Shown: positions 8,599-16,212 of the stretch, in pieces
How the letters are laid out: each line of letters starts with the position of its first letter
How positions within the stretch are numbered: position 1 is the stretch's first letter
From: an uncultured bacterium
GTDB lineage: Bacteria; Cyanobacteriota; Vampirovibrionia; Gastranaerophilales; Gastranaerophilaceae
Direction: 5' to 3'
Length of the DNA: 28,954 nt
NCBI GenBank assembly: GCA_902489575.1
Contig: CABUAQ010000016.1
Span: forward strand, 1-28,954
Made by a program: the position numbers and the translations under genes
The notes under the pieces: model-generated
What the model was told of the DNA's origin: nothing
What the model saw: only the letters and a program-made list of their open reading frames with translations
The model's database searches: none

Positions 8599-8624
8599 AA
8601 GAGGCGTACAACGCCTCTTTTTTT
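8599..8624 (+). terminator. Terminator of the flagellar operon
   Basis: AAGAGGCGT (8599-8607), loop ACA, ACGCCTCTT (8611-8619) and a T run to 8624: a perfect 9-bp stem. Confidence 0.9.
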
Positions 8625-8648
8625 CTGTTTCATATTTTGTTAATATTG

Positions 8649-8677
8649 TTTACTTTTTTTCTGATAAATTGTACAAT
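8649..8677 (+). promoter_or_regulatory. Promoter of rpiB-rsfS
   Basis: TTTACT (8649-8654), exactly 17 bases, TACAAT (8672-8677). The start near 8684 leaves a leader of about 38 nt. Confidence 0.6.
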
Positions 8678-8721
8678 AAATATACAGAATTTATGTATTA
8701 GCTTGTATGAGGTGTTTATTT

Positions 8722-9156
8722 ATGGAAAATTTAAAAGTTGTAATTGGTTCTGATCATGGAGGATTTCGTTACAAAGAAGCTTTGATTGATTATTTAAATG
8801 CAAGAAACATTGAGTTTGTGGATGTTGGTACATATACTCCTGAATCTTGTGATTATCCTGAGATTGCCAGAAAAGCTGCAGAAAAAGTTATTTCAGGGGA
8901 AGCGAACAGAGCAATTTTAATTTGTGGAACAGGTATTGGTATGTCAATTGCAGCTAATAAAGTTCATGGTATAAGAGCCGCTTTGTGTTGTGATACTTAC
9001 TCTGCGAGAGTTTCCAGAGCACATAACAATGCGAATGTTTTATGCCTCGGTGAACGTGTTATAGGAGAGCATTTAGCGTTGGATATCGTAGATATTTGGC
9101 TTAAGACAGGTTTTGAAGGCGGTCGTCATAAGCGCCGTGTTGATATGATACAGTAA
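8722..9156 (+). CDS. rpiB: Ribose-5-phosphate isomerase B
   Basis: The ATG at 8722 is preferred over the in-frame ATG at 8707 because GAGGTG (8710-8715) sits 6-7 bases before it. 144 aa, normal for RpiB. It interconverts ribose 5-phosphate and ribulose 5-phosphate in the pentose phosphate pathway. Visible motifs: GSDHGG (residues 9-14), DVG, the catalytic-cysteine loop ICGTGIGMSI with Cys68, and SRAHNNANVL, all diagnostic of the RpiB/LacAB fold. It forms a two-gene operon with rsfS (17-base gap). Confidence 0.95.
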   Translation: MENLKVVIGSDHGGFRYKEALIDYLNARNIEFVDVGTYTPESCDYPEIARKAAEKVISGEANRAILICGTGIGMSIAANKVHGIRAALCCDTYSARVSRAHNNANVLCLGERVIGEHLALDIVDIWLKTGFEGGRHKRRVDMIQ

Positions 9157-9173
9157 GAAAGGTTAAAATAGTT

Positions 9174-9569
9174 TTGAAAGATTTGAATTCTCACGACTTT
9201 GCGTGCATAGTAGCGCAGTTTTTGGATGATAAATTGGCAAAAGATATTACTATATTGAATATTAGTAATGTTTCTTCTCTTGCAGATTATTTTGTAATAG
9301 CTACAGGCGAGTCAACTCCTCAGGTTAAGGCTTTGATGGAAACAGTGAAAGATAAAGTTAAAGTTAATTTTTCAAGGCTTCCAATGCGTCAGGAAAATGA
9401 TTTAAAGAATCGTTGGAATTTAATTGACTATGGGGATGTTGTTGTTCATATTTTGCATAAGGATGAACGTGAAACTTATGCTATAGAAAAATTCTGGAGT
9501 CATGCTTATAGTGTACTTGAAGATGAATGGAGGGAAACTGCTAAAGAGTTTAGTCAATATGATAAATAA
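9174..9569 (+). CDS. rsfS: Ribosomal silencing factor RsfS/RsfA
   Basis: 131 aa, started by TTG at 9174 with an AAAGG about 11 bases upstream; no better start is in frame. RsfS (Iojap family) binds ribosomal protein L14 on the 50S subunit and blocks subunit joining in starved cells. Matching features: LADYFVIATGES, then the C-terminal hallmark RWNLIDYGDVVVHIL followed by R-x-x-Y-x-x-E-x-x-W (RETYAIEKFW). The order is that of a complete DUF143/Oligomerisation domain. The TTG start and loose SD suggest low expression. It is downstream of rpiB and ends with a terminator. Confidence 0.93.
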   Translation: MKDLNSHDFACIVAQFLDDKLAKDITILNISNVSSLADYFVIATGESTPQVKALMETVKDKVKVNFSRLPMRQENDLKNRWNLIDYGDVVVHILHKDERETYAIEKFWSHAYSVLEDEWRETAKEFSQYDK

Positions 9570-9572
9570 CAA

Positions 9573-9600
9573 GAAAAAGGTCATTTATATGACCTTTTTC
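9573..9600. terminator. Bidirectional terminator between rsfS and the mutase gene
   Basis: GAAAAAGGTCAT (9573-9584), 4-base loop, ATGACCTTTTTC (9589-9600): a perfect stem with A runs and T runs on both sides, between convergent genes. Confidence 0.85.
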
Positions 9601-9620
9601 TTTGTTTACAGTTGTTAAAG

Positions 9621-11042
9621 TTACTTATTTTTTAAAATCTCTTCAAGTTTATTTATCATGCAATTTTTGAATTGTTCACATTCAGATTTTGTATTTGCTT
9701 CAAAACGTAGGGTGAATACAGGTTCTGTATTACTTTGTCTGATTAGAGCAAATCCCCCTGAAAAAACAATTCTCATTCCGTCATAGGTAACGATGTCTTT
9801 AATTTTTGCTCCGAACATCTCCGGATTATTTTTCACGCAATCTTTCATTTTTTCAAGAACTTCTTTTTTTAAGTTGTTTGGGCATGGAAAGCGGACTTCA
9901 TCACTTGTAAATACTTTATCAAAAGGGGTTAAAAGTTGTTCTAATTTAAAGTTTGGATCTTTCTTTTTATGTTTTGCTACAATTTCAATCATTCTGCAGC
10001 CGGCATAAACAGCATCATCAAATCCGTAGTAACGATCTTTAAAGAATGTGTGTCCGCTCATTTCTCCGCCTAAAATTGCGTTTGTTTCTTTCATTTTATC
10101 TTTGATGTAACCGTGTCCTGTTTTACACATAACGGCATTTCCGCCGGCGTCATTGATAGTGTCAAACAGTACCTGAGAACACTTAACTTCAGATACAACC
10201 GTAGGCTTTTGACCGATTATATCCATGGCATAGAGTAAAAGCAATTTGTCGCCTGTCAGAGGTTTTCCTTTCGAATCAACAACCCCAATTCTGTCACTAT
10301 CACCGTCAAACGCTATACCAAAATCCGCACCTTCTTTAATAACAGTTTCAGAGAGGGCTTTTAGTGTTTTTAAGTCACTCGGATTAGGGTGATGATTTGG
10401 AAAGTTACCATCAGGCTCCGAGAATAGTTCAATAACTTCACAGCCAAGTTGTTTATACACATCAGGTCCAATAATTCCACCTGTTGCATTCGCACTGTCT
10501 ACTACAACCTTTATACTTTTGCCGATATTTCCGAACTTTTTATTCATTTCGGCTGCGTATTCAGGTAATATTTCTGTCGAATAATTGTATTTTTTCAATT
10601 GAGTGGGCAAAGGACTCCAATTTTTGAAGGTTAATTCTTTTACTTCTTTAATTTGTTGTTCATTCAAGGTTTGTTTGTTGAATGTCATTTTAAGTCCGTT
10701 GTATTCTTTTGGATTGTGGCTTGCTGTAATAATCATCGCTCCGTCAAGATTATGGGCGATTTCAGAATAGTATCCGATGGGTGTTGGAGCAAGACCGAGG
10801 TCTTCTATATGTCCTACTTTAGATTTGATGAGTCCATTAATTAATGCATCTTTAAGTGCTGGTGAATGTAATCTTGCATCCATACAAACACTTATTTTTA
10901 AGTTTTGCGGAGTTTTTTTACTTTGTTCTTCGAGCCATTTTACATACCCGAATGCAATATTGTAGAATAATTCTTCTGTGATATCATCCTTGTAAATTCC
11001 TCTTATATCATTCTTGCCAAATGCGTGTTCGTATTTTTGCAT
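9621..11042 (-). CDS. Phosphomannomutase/phosphoglucomutase
   Basis: 473 aa alpha-D-phosphohexomutase that moves phosphate between C6 and C1 of mannose or glucose, for nucleotide-sugar and polysaccharide synthesis. Four signatures are in order: ITASHNPKEYNG with phosphoserine Ser108, Mg-binding DGDSDR (246-251), sugar-specificity loop GGEMSGH (325-331), and C-terminal phosphate loop RQSNTEP. GEMSG fits PMM/PGM (ManB/AlgC) enzymes rather than GlmM. The start has GGGAG 9 bases upstream. It is alone on the minus strand and its 5' end overlaps the promoter of the divergent permease. Substrate preference cannot be told from sequence. Confidence 0.93.
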   Translation of the reverse strand: MQKYEHAFGKNDIRGIYKDDITEELFYNIAFGYVKWLEEQSKKTPQNLKISVCMDARLHSPALKDALINGLIKSKVGHIEDLGLAPTPIGYYSEIAHNLDGAMIITASHNPKEYNGLKMTFNKQTLNEQQIKEVKELTFKNWSPLPTQLKKYNYSTEILPEYAAEMNKKFGNIGKSIKVVVDSANATGGIIGPDVYKQLGCEVIELFSEPDGNFPNHHPNPSDLKTLKALSETVIKEGADFGIAFDGDSDRIGVVDSKGKPLTGDKLLLLYAMDIIGQKPTVVSEVKCSQVLFDTINDAGGNAVMCKTGHGYIKDKMKETNAILGGEMSGHTFFKDRYYGFDDAVYAGCRMIEIVAKHKKKDPNFKLEQLLTPFDKVFTSDEVRFPCPNNLKKEVLEKMKDCVKNNPEMFGAKIKDIVTYDGMRIVFSGGFALIRQSNTEPVFTLRFEANTKSECEQFKNCMINKLEEILKNK

Positions 11043-11044
11043 AA

Positions 11045-11073
11045 TTCACATCTCCCAATCTTTTGAATATAAT
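11045..11073 (+). promoter_or_regulatory. Promoter of the ABC permease, close to the start codon
   Basis: TTCACA (11045-11050), exactly 17 bases, consensus TATAAT (11068-11073). The predicted start near 11080 is about five bases before the ATG at 11085. The -35 overlaps the SD region of the divergent mutase gene. Confidence 0.6.
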
Positions 11074-11084
11074 AGAATCATACC

Positions 11085-11966
11085 ATGAACAAACTTGTTG
11101 AAAAACTATTGAATAATCATAGCATGACCGCTTGGATTTTTATTCTGCCGGCAATATTAGGAACTTTTATTTTTATTATAATTCCTGTAATTTGTTCATT
11201 TGGTTTAAGTTTTACAGAGTGGGATTTGCTCAGTTGTGTAAAATTTGTCGGGTTAGACAATTATAAAGAACTACTTTCAAATAAGCTATTTTATAAAATT
11301 CTAGAGAATACTGTTGTATTTGCGTTGTCGACTTCTGTTCTGGGGGTAATTATTCCGCTTATCCTTGCGGCTGTATTAAATTCTAAAATCAGGGGGACAG
11401 AGTTTTTTAAAACTGCTTATTTTTTACCGTTTATAACACCAATGGTGGTTGTCGGAATTGTTTGGACATGGATATTTGATCCCAATATCGGGTTGTTAAA
11501 TCAGGTGTTGAAAATTCATATTAACTGGCTTTATGATTCAGCATTTGCAATGAGCGCATTAATTATCGTTTCTGTTTGGAAACTTATTGGATATAACATG
11601 ATAATTTTTTTATCATCGTTTTCTGCGGTATCCGATAGTATTTTTGAGGCTGCAAAAATTGATGGTGCAGGAGTCTGGGATACATTTTGGCGTGTTACGG
11701 TGCCGTTGTTATCTCCGACAATTTTTTTTGTGATAATAATTACGGCTATAAGTTCATTTCAAGTGTTTGATTTAATCTACTTAATGACTGAGGGTGGACC
11801 TTTCGACAGCACCAATGTTTTGGTGTATTCTATATATAAAAATGCGTTTGAGTATTTTAATGTCGGAAAAGCAAGTGCTATTGCCTATGTTTTATTTTTT
11901 ATAATTCTTGTTTTAACTCTTATACAGTGGGGATTGCGTAAAAAACTAGTTTACAACGAACAGTAA
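11085..11966 (+). CDS. Sugar-type ABC transporter permease (MalF/UgpA/LacF-like)
   Basis: 293 aa inner-membrane permease subunit with about six hydrophobic helices. The N-terminus WIFILPAILGTFIFIIIPV and the FTEWD...FVGLDNY block are typical of carbohydrate-uptake (CUT1) permeases. The cytoplasmic coupling loop is EAAKIDGAG (188-196), the EAA motif that docks the ATPase. No partner permease, binding protein or ATPase is next to it, so a functional transporter would need subunits encoded elsewhere. No SD precedes the ATG (bases GAATCATACC), and the promoter is close enough for a leaderless mRNA. A T8 run lies at 11732-11739, ordinary for this base composition. Substrate unknown. Confidence 0.88.
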   Translation: MNKLVEKLLNNHSMTAWIFILPAILGTFIFIIIPVICSFGLSFTEWDLLSCVKFVGLDNYKELLSNKLFYKILENTVVFALSTSVLGVIIPLILAAVLNSKIRGTEFFKTAYFLPFITPMVVVGIVWTWIFDPNIGLLNQVLKIHINWLYDSAFAMSALIIVSVWKLIGYNMIIFLSSFSAVSDSIFEAAKIDGAGVWDTFWRVTVPLLSPTIFFVIIITAISSFQVFDLIYLMTEGGPFDSTNVLVYSIYKNAFEYFNVGKASAIAYVLFFIILVLTLIQWGLRKKLVYNEQ

Positions 11967-11977
11967 ATATTGCATTT

Positions 11978-12232
11978 TTAAACCAGTTCAATTATACCGT
12001 TAAGCGGAATCTCATTCAATAGGTTTTGAATATTCGGGGTAGAAACTTTATATCTGAATCTTTTACTTGAACTTTTGTAAGAGCCGTAGGCAGATATCAT
12101 AATTATTGTTTTAGCTGCCTCAAATATATTTAAATCTGATAGGTCTATAATTTCGTTATTATAGCTTTTAATTTTTTCAAGTATTTCTTTTTTATTTATT
12201 TTTTTTGTAGAAATTTTAAATTTTTTATCCAT
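11978..12232 (-). CDS. Small uncharacterised protein
   Basis: 84 aa, convergent with the permease (11-base gap between stop codons). SD-like AGAGAG lies 6 bases before ATG. Not a recognised family. The first ~25 residues are Lys-rich; the rest shows IIDLSDLNIFEAAKTIIMISAYGSY-like hydrophobic helix/strand alternation, which reads as a real folded core rather than a chance ORF. No membrane segment or signal peptide. Confidence 0.6.
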   Translation of the reverse strand: MDKKFKISTKKINKKEILEKIKSYNNEIIDLSDLNIFEAAKTIIMISAYGSYKSSSKRFRYKVSTPNIQNLLNEIPLNGIIELV

Positions 12233-12321
12233 ATGTAACTCTCTTATGTATAAATTCGGCAGATTTTCCGCTTTAATGATAAAAATATCGTAAAGATACT
12301 TTATTTGTAGGATATTTGTTA

Positions 12322-12327
12322 TATAAT
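12322..12327 (+). promoter_or_regulatory. -10 box upstream of kdsD
   Basis: A consensus TATAAT lies 24 bases before the chosen kdsD ATG. The -35 is poor (TTTATT at 12300-12305 with a 16-base spacer). An in-frame ATG at 12316 lies upstream of this box, which argues against it as the start. Confidence 0.4.
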
Positions 12328-12351
12328 TTTCATGAGTTAAGTGAGGTGGAT

Positions 12352-13332
12352 ATGGCGGCTATGACATTAAGTAAAATAAATGAACTTGCAAAGGAAGTTT
12401 TAGAGATTGAAGCAAATGCAGTTTTAAGACTTAAGAGCAATATTGGAGAAGCTTTTGATAAAGCTATTGATATTTTATATAATTGTAAAGGGCGTGTGAT
12501 TGTTACTGGAATGGGAAAATCCGGTTTAATCGGTAAAAAAATCGCTGCTACAATGTCTTCAACCGGTACTCCTGCTTATTTTTTACATCCTGCTGAAAGT
12601 ACACACGGAGATTCCGGTGTAATTACAAGAGAGGATGTTATTATCGCTATTTCAAATAGCGGGGAAACTCAAGAGTTAATGAATTTACTGCCTCTAATTA
12701 AGAGGTTTGGTTGCCCTATGATTGGTATGACAGGCAATTTGAATTCTACACTGGCTAAAACAAGTGAGGTAGTTTTAGATATTTCCGTAGAGCGTGAAGC
12801 TTGTCCTTTAGGAAAGGCTCCAACTGCAAGTACCACTGCAACTTTAGCAATGGGTGACACTTTAGCAGTTTGTCTAATGGAGAAAAAGGGTTTTACCAAG
12901 GAAGATTTTTTGATGTATCACCCGTCAGGTAAACTGGGTAAGGGTCTAACTTATAAGGTAAAAGATTTGATGATAACAGGAGATAAGATGCCTGTTGTTT
13001 CCGATAAAAAAAGTTTTACGGATGTAATCAATACTATTTCTGAATTTAAATTAGGTATGGCAATGATAGTAGATTCAAATGGCAGATTATCAGGAGTTCT
13101 GACTGATGGTGATATTAGAAGAACTATAATTAAATATCCAAATTCAGCGAACTTGGCTGTTAAAGATGTAATGACAGCTAATCCAAAAAATATTACGGAA
13201 GATGCGTATGCTGCTTCTGCACTTAATCTTATGGAGAAGTTTTCAATCACAGCATTAGCTGTAGTTGATTCAAACAATATTCCTGTAGGTGTAATTCATG
13301 TTCATGATCTTTTGAGAGCAGGGGTTGCATAA
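12352..13332 (+). CDS. kdsD: Arabinose-5-phosphate isomerase
   Basis: The start at 12352 follows GAGG at 12343-12346 and lies downstream of the TATAAT; 326 aa. It converts ribulose 5-phosphate to arabinose 5-phosphate, the first step of Kdo synthesis for LPS. Domains: an N-terminal SIS sugar-isomerase domain (TGMGKSGLIGKKIA, HPAESTHGDSG, ISNSGETQE) and two C-terminal CBS repeats (about residues 200-326, with VLTDGDIRR and a final IHVHDLLRAG). It overlaps no neighbour; kdsC starts one base after its stop. A GutQ paralogue would have the same domains, but linkage to kdsC favours KdsD. Confidence 0.95.
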   Translation: MAAMTLSKINELAKEVLEIEANAVLRLKSNIGEAFDKAIDILYNCKGRVIVTGMGKSGLIGKKIAATMSSTGTPAYFLHPAESTHGDSGVITREDVIIAISNSGETQELMNLLPLIKRFGCPMIGMTGNLNSTLAKTSEVVLDISVEREACPLGKAPTASTTATLAMGDTLAVCLMEKKGFTKEDFLMYHPSGKLGKGLTYKVKDLMITGDKMPVVSDKKSFTDVINTISEFKLGMAMIVDSNGRLSGVLTDGDIRRTIIKYPNSANLAVKDVMTANPKNITEDAYAASALNLMEKFSITALAVVDSNNIPVGVIHVHDLLRAGVA

Positions 13333-13333
13333 G

Positions 13334-13831
13334 ATGAATTTGAAAGACAGGGCTCGAAATATAAAGCTTTTAGCATTTGATGTAGACGGTGTAATGACTG
13401 ATGGAAGCATTACGTATGATGAAAATGGTGTAGAATACAAGACTTTTAATGCAAAAGATGGTCATGGGCTTGCTAAAATGTCTAAGAATGGTTTTGTTAC
13501 GGCAATAATTACAGGCAGAAGGAACGGTACTGTTGACAGGCGGGCTTCTGATCTGCGTGTTACTGAAGTTTTTCAAGGAGTTAAGAACAAACTTCCAATA
13601 TTGGAAGCTATAATGGAAAAATATGGATTAGAGTTTTCTCAAGTAGCTTATATGGGAGATGACGAACCTGATATTTGTATTTTAGAAAAAGCTGCAATAG
13701 CGGCTTGCCCTTGTGATGCAGTTGATTGTGTTCAGAAAATTTGTAATTTTAAAGCAAAGCGCGCAGGGGGCAGAGGGGCTGTCCGCGAGTTGTGTGATTT
13801 TGTTTTTGACGCAGTACAAAATGACGATTAA
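13334..13831 (+). CDS. kdsC: 3-deoxy-D-manno-octulosonate 8-phosphate phosphatase
   Basis: 165 aa. The start is ATG 13334, with AGGGG 10 bases upstream; a TTG at 13325 would abut the SD. HAD-superfamily phosphatase that removes phosphate from Kdo 8-phosphate. Motif I is DVDGVMTDG (D16, D18), motif II is ITGRRN (T60), motif III includes K84, and motif IV is GDDEPD (108-113), the C0-type cap-less form of the KdsC family. It is translationally close to kdsD. KdsA and KdsB are not in the window. Confidence 0.94.
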   Translation: MNLKDRARNIKLLAFDVDGVMTDGSITYDENGVEYKTFNAKDGHGLAKMSKNGFVTAIITGRRNGTVDRRASDLRVTEVFQGVKNKLPILEAIMEKYGLEFSQVAYMGDDEPDICILEKAAIAACPCDAVDCVQKICNFKAKRAGGRGAVRELCDFVFDAVQNDD

Positions 13832-13857
13832 TATACTTATAGGTAAGGGGATATAAT

Positions 13858-14220
13858 ATGTATGAAATTAAAACTCAGGCTTTTTTTGCAGCCGCACATC
13901 ATTTACTAAATTATGAAGGAGAATGTGAAAATCAACATGGACACAATTGGATGGTTGAGGCTTTCGTTCAGGGTGAAGTTCTGAATAAAAGTAATATTCT
14001 TATTGATTATAAAGTTTTGAAAAAGGAGTTAAATGCGGTTTTAGACACACTTGATCATAAGGATTTAAATGAACTCCCTGAATTTAGAGGAGAAAGTCCG
14101 TCAAGTGAAATGATATCAGCTTATATATATTCAAAACTAAAAGAAAAAATTGTTCAGTTAAGTAAGATAACAGTTTGGGAAACCCAAACTTCGTGCTGCT
14201 CTTATTTTGAAGCAGAATAG
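13858..14220 (+). CDS. queD: 6-carboxy-5,6,7,8-tetrahydropterin synthase (QueD)
   Basis: 120 aa, normal for QueD, which makes the 6-carboxy-tetrahydropterin precursor of queuosine. The catalytic Cys23 and zinc-binding His27 and His29 are in CENQHGHNW, with His15 as another ligand (AAAHH), and DHKDLN holds the usual second catalytic region. E115/E118 fall in the final YFEAE. The SD AAGGGG is close to the ATG. It is in the kdsDC-uppP operon (26-base gap on each side). The PTPS branch is distinguished from pteridine synthesis by this Cys spacing. Confidence 0.93.
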   Translation: MYEIKTQAFFAAAHHLLNYEGECENQHGHNWMVEAFVQGEVLNKSNILIDYKVLKKELNAVLDTLDHKDLNELPEFRGESPSSEMISAYIYSKLKEKIVQLSKITVWETQTSCCSYFEAE

Positions 14221-14246
14221 AATAACCGAAAGCGAGATTTTAAAAA

Positions 14247-15092
14247 ATGAATTTATTACAATCAATATTGATGGGGATTGTTCAGGGATTAAGTGAGTTT
14301 TTACCTGTTTCAAGTTCTGCACACTTGGTTTTTACATCGAATTTTTATAAAGTATTTAAAAATTTACCAATATCAGAGCAGTCAACTCAAGAAGTGTTTT
14401 TCGATATAATGCTCCATCTTGGGACTTTGATTGCTGTTTTGATATTTTTCAGGAGAGATGTTTGGGAAATTTGTAAGGCTTTGTTTTTTGCGATTAGAAA
14501 TAAAGATTTTTCAAACCCTCAGGCAAAGTTAGGTCTGTATATTATTGCAGGGACTGTTGTGACTATCGTACTAGCCCTGCCGTTTAATGAAATAGCTAAT
14601 CACCTGGTATTTCATCCTGCGCTTGTCGGCTGTTTGTTAATCGTAACAGGTGGTGTATTATTTTATAGTGAGTATTTATCAAAAAAAAGAGGTGAAAATT
14701 CACAGCAGGTTAATTTGTCACAAGCTTTATTGATAGGTTTGGCTCAAGGTTTTGCTGTACTTCCGGGGTTTTCTCGATCCGGTTGGACAATAGCAACAGG
14801 ACTTTTTCTGGGACTTGACAGGCAAACTTCCGCAAGATATTCGTTTCTGTTGAGTATTCCTATAATATTGGGGGCCTCAATGGTATATCCTATCGTAAAA
14901 ATTGATATTGCGGAAGCTGCAACATATAATTGGACAGCAATATTTGTTGGTACATTTGTCTCAGGTATTGTCGGCTATTTATGTATAAAATATTTTATGA
15001 AATTTATTTCTAAATTTTCATTAAATATTTTTGCCTACTATTGTGTAATAATGGGCTTATTCACCTTAGTGTTTTTTAACGTTTTTAAATAA
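14247..15092 (+). CDS. uppP: Undecaprenyl-diphosphatase
   Basis: 281 aa integral-membrane enzyme (BacA/UppP) that dephosphorylates undecaprenyl pyrophosphate to recycle the lipid carrier of peptidoglycan and LPS/capsule. Catalytic motifs: QGLSEFLPVSSSAHL (13-27) and PGFSRSG (173-179). About eight hydrophobic segments. The start has only a weak SD. It follows queD by 26 bases, consistent with a shared envelope-related transcript. No terminator follows before the next operon. Confidence 0.96.
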   Translation: MNLLQSILMGIVQGLSEFLPVSSSAHLVFTSNFYKVFKNLPISEQSTQEVFFDIMLHLGTLIAVLIFFRRDVWEICKALFFAIRNKDFSNPQAKLGLYIIAGTVVTIVLALPFNEIANHLVFHPALVGCLLIVTGGVLFYSEYLSKKRGENSQQVNLSQALLIGLAQGFAVLPGFSRSGWTIATGLFLGLDRQTSARYSFLLSIPIILGASMVYPIVKIDIAEAATYNWTAIFVGTFVSGIVGYLCIKYFMKFISKFSLNIFAYYCVIMGLFTLVFFNVFK

Positions 15093-15133
15093 AATTTTTA
15101 AATATAACCAAACTCAAGTAACAAAAAATAATC

Positions 15134-15160
15134 TTGACATGTATTCTAATGATGTAAAAT
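15134..15160 (+). promoter_or_regulatory. Candidate promoter of the three-gene operon
   Basis: A consensus TTGACA (15134-15139) with TAAAAT (15155-15160) at a short 15-base spacer. If the -10 is right, transcription would start about at the SD (GGAG 15163-15166), so the geometry is imperfect and the real -10 may differ. The -35 is the convincing part. Confidence 0.35.
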
Positions 15161-15171
15161 GCGGAGTTATC

Positions 15172-16212
15172 ATGATATTACCAGTTAGTAATTTTAGTGA
15201 GAAGAAAATATCATTTAAATCAAATAAACAAGGGGTAGAAAGTGTTTCAACATTCGATAGAGATACTTTGTTAGAAAATACTTTTTCGACCCGTGCACGG
15301 ATCGGGATGGATAAATTAACCAAAGCCTTTACTATTTATCCGGCAAAAGGACTTGCGGGGAGTAAAAATTCTAATTTTTATGAGTTTTTAACAATGGGTA
15401 ATGTTCCTTATATTATTGGTAGTTTGACTCTTATATCAATATTTAATTCCAGTAATAAGCATTTTATGGCGTTTGCCGAATCTAAAGCTGGTAAGCTTGG
15501 CAATAAAATGGCAATGGGAGTAATTTTATACGGTATATTTAAAGAACTTTCGAAAGCGTTTATTACATATCCTGTAAAATGGAAAACAGGGATAGATACT
15601 GAACTTCCGTATGCCAAGGTTAATTATATGCTTCAAGAAAATCCTGATGATTATAATTTAACAAGTATTGAGTACCACAAGGTCGGGGAAAGTGTAGATT
15701 TTCCAAGATGGGATCAGCTGTACGGGAACCCGCAAAGGGGAGAAGCTTTAAATTACCGGTATGATATGATTGCCAAGAAAAACGGGTTGGGTGAGAATTT
15801 AAATGATTCGGATCAGGAAGTTAAACCTATTTATAAGGAAGTTTTGGTAAAATCAAAATTGGCTAAGAGTATGTCTTCATATTTATGGGCGGCAACAGCA
15901 GTTGCTCTTGCCTTCCAAAAACCCTGGGAAAATTATTTCAGGGTTGCAACATTAAAATTCTGGAAGCCTAAGGAACTGGGACATTCGTTGAAAGTTTTCG
16001 GGCAGAGTTTTGTTGACAGCGTAAAGGAATTGTATAAAGGGTCTGCGGGTTCTTATTCAAAGGTGGAAAGACATTCAGGTAAAGCCTTGATGGCAGCAGC
16101 GGTTGTAGTTACTTTAGCGGGTCTGTTAAATACTCTGCATTTAACCAAAAAGCCATCAAAGGACACTGCTGCAAAAGTTATAGATTCAAGTAAAGAAAGT
16201 GTGGTGAGTTAG
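15172..16212 (+). CDS. Unknown multi-helix membrane protein, operon gene 1
   Basis: The start ATG 15172 has GGAG 5 bases before it (an upstream frame extension lies across the -35). 346 aa, no recognised family. No N-terminal signal; the first ~70 residues are polar and mildly basic. Hydrophobic segments lie at about 76-92 (YIIGSLTLISIF), 112-130, 236-250 (LWAATAVALAF) and 304-323 (ALMAAAVVVTLAGLLNTL). Between 135 and 230 lies a soluble stretch rich in Asp, Tyr and Asn. It is followed directly, with no gap, by the next gene (stop then ATG), so the two are co-translated and probably interact. Confidence 0.8.
   Translation: MILPVSNFSEKKISFKSNKQGVESVSTFDRDTLLENTFSTRARIGMDKLTKAFTIYPAKGLAGSKNSNFYEFLTMGNVPYIIGSLTLISIFNSSNKHFMAFAESKAGKLGNKMAMGVILYGIFKELSKAFITYPVKWKTGIDTELPYAKVNYMLQENPDDYNLTSIEYHKVGESVDFPRWDQLYGNPQRGEALNYRYDMIAKKNGLGENLNDSDQEVKPIYKEVLVKSKLAKSMSSYLWAATAVALAFQKPWENYFRVATLKFWKPKELGHSLKVFGQSFVDSVKELYKGSAGSYSKVERHSGKALMAAAVVVTLAGLLNTLHLTKKPSKDTAAKVIDSSKESVVS

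Noticed and set aside
12316..12351. Upstream in-frame extension of kdsD to 12316
   Set aside because: That ATG lies before the TATAAT -10 box; the start at 12352 has a GAGG.
13848..13860. TATAAT directly before the queD ATG
   Set aside because: It follows the AAGGGG SD within an A/T spacer and the gene is in an operon; not a believable promoter.
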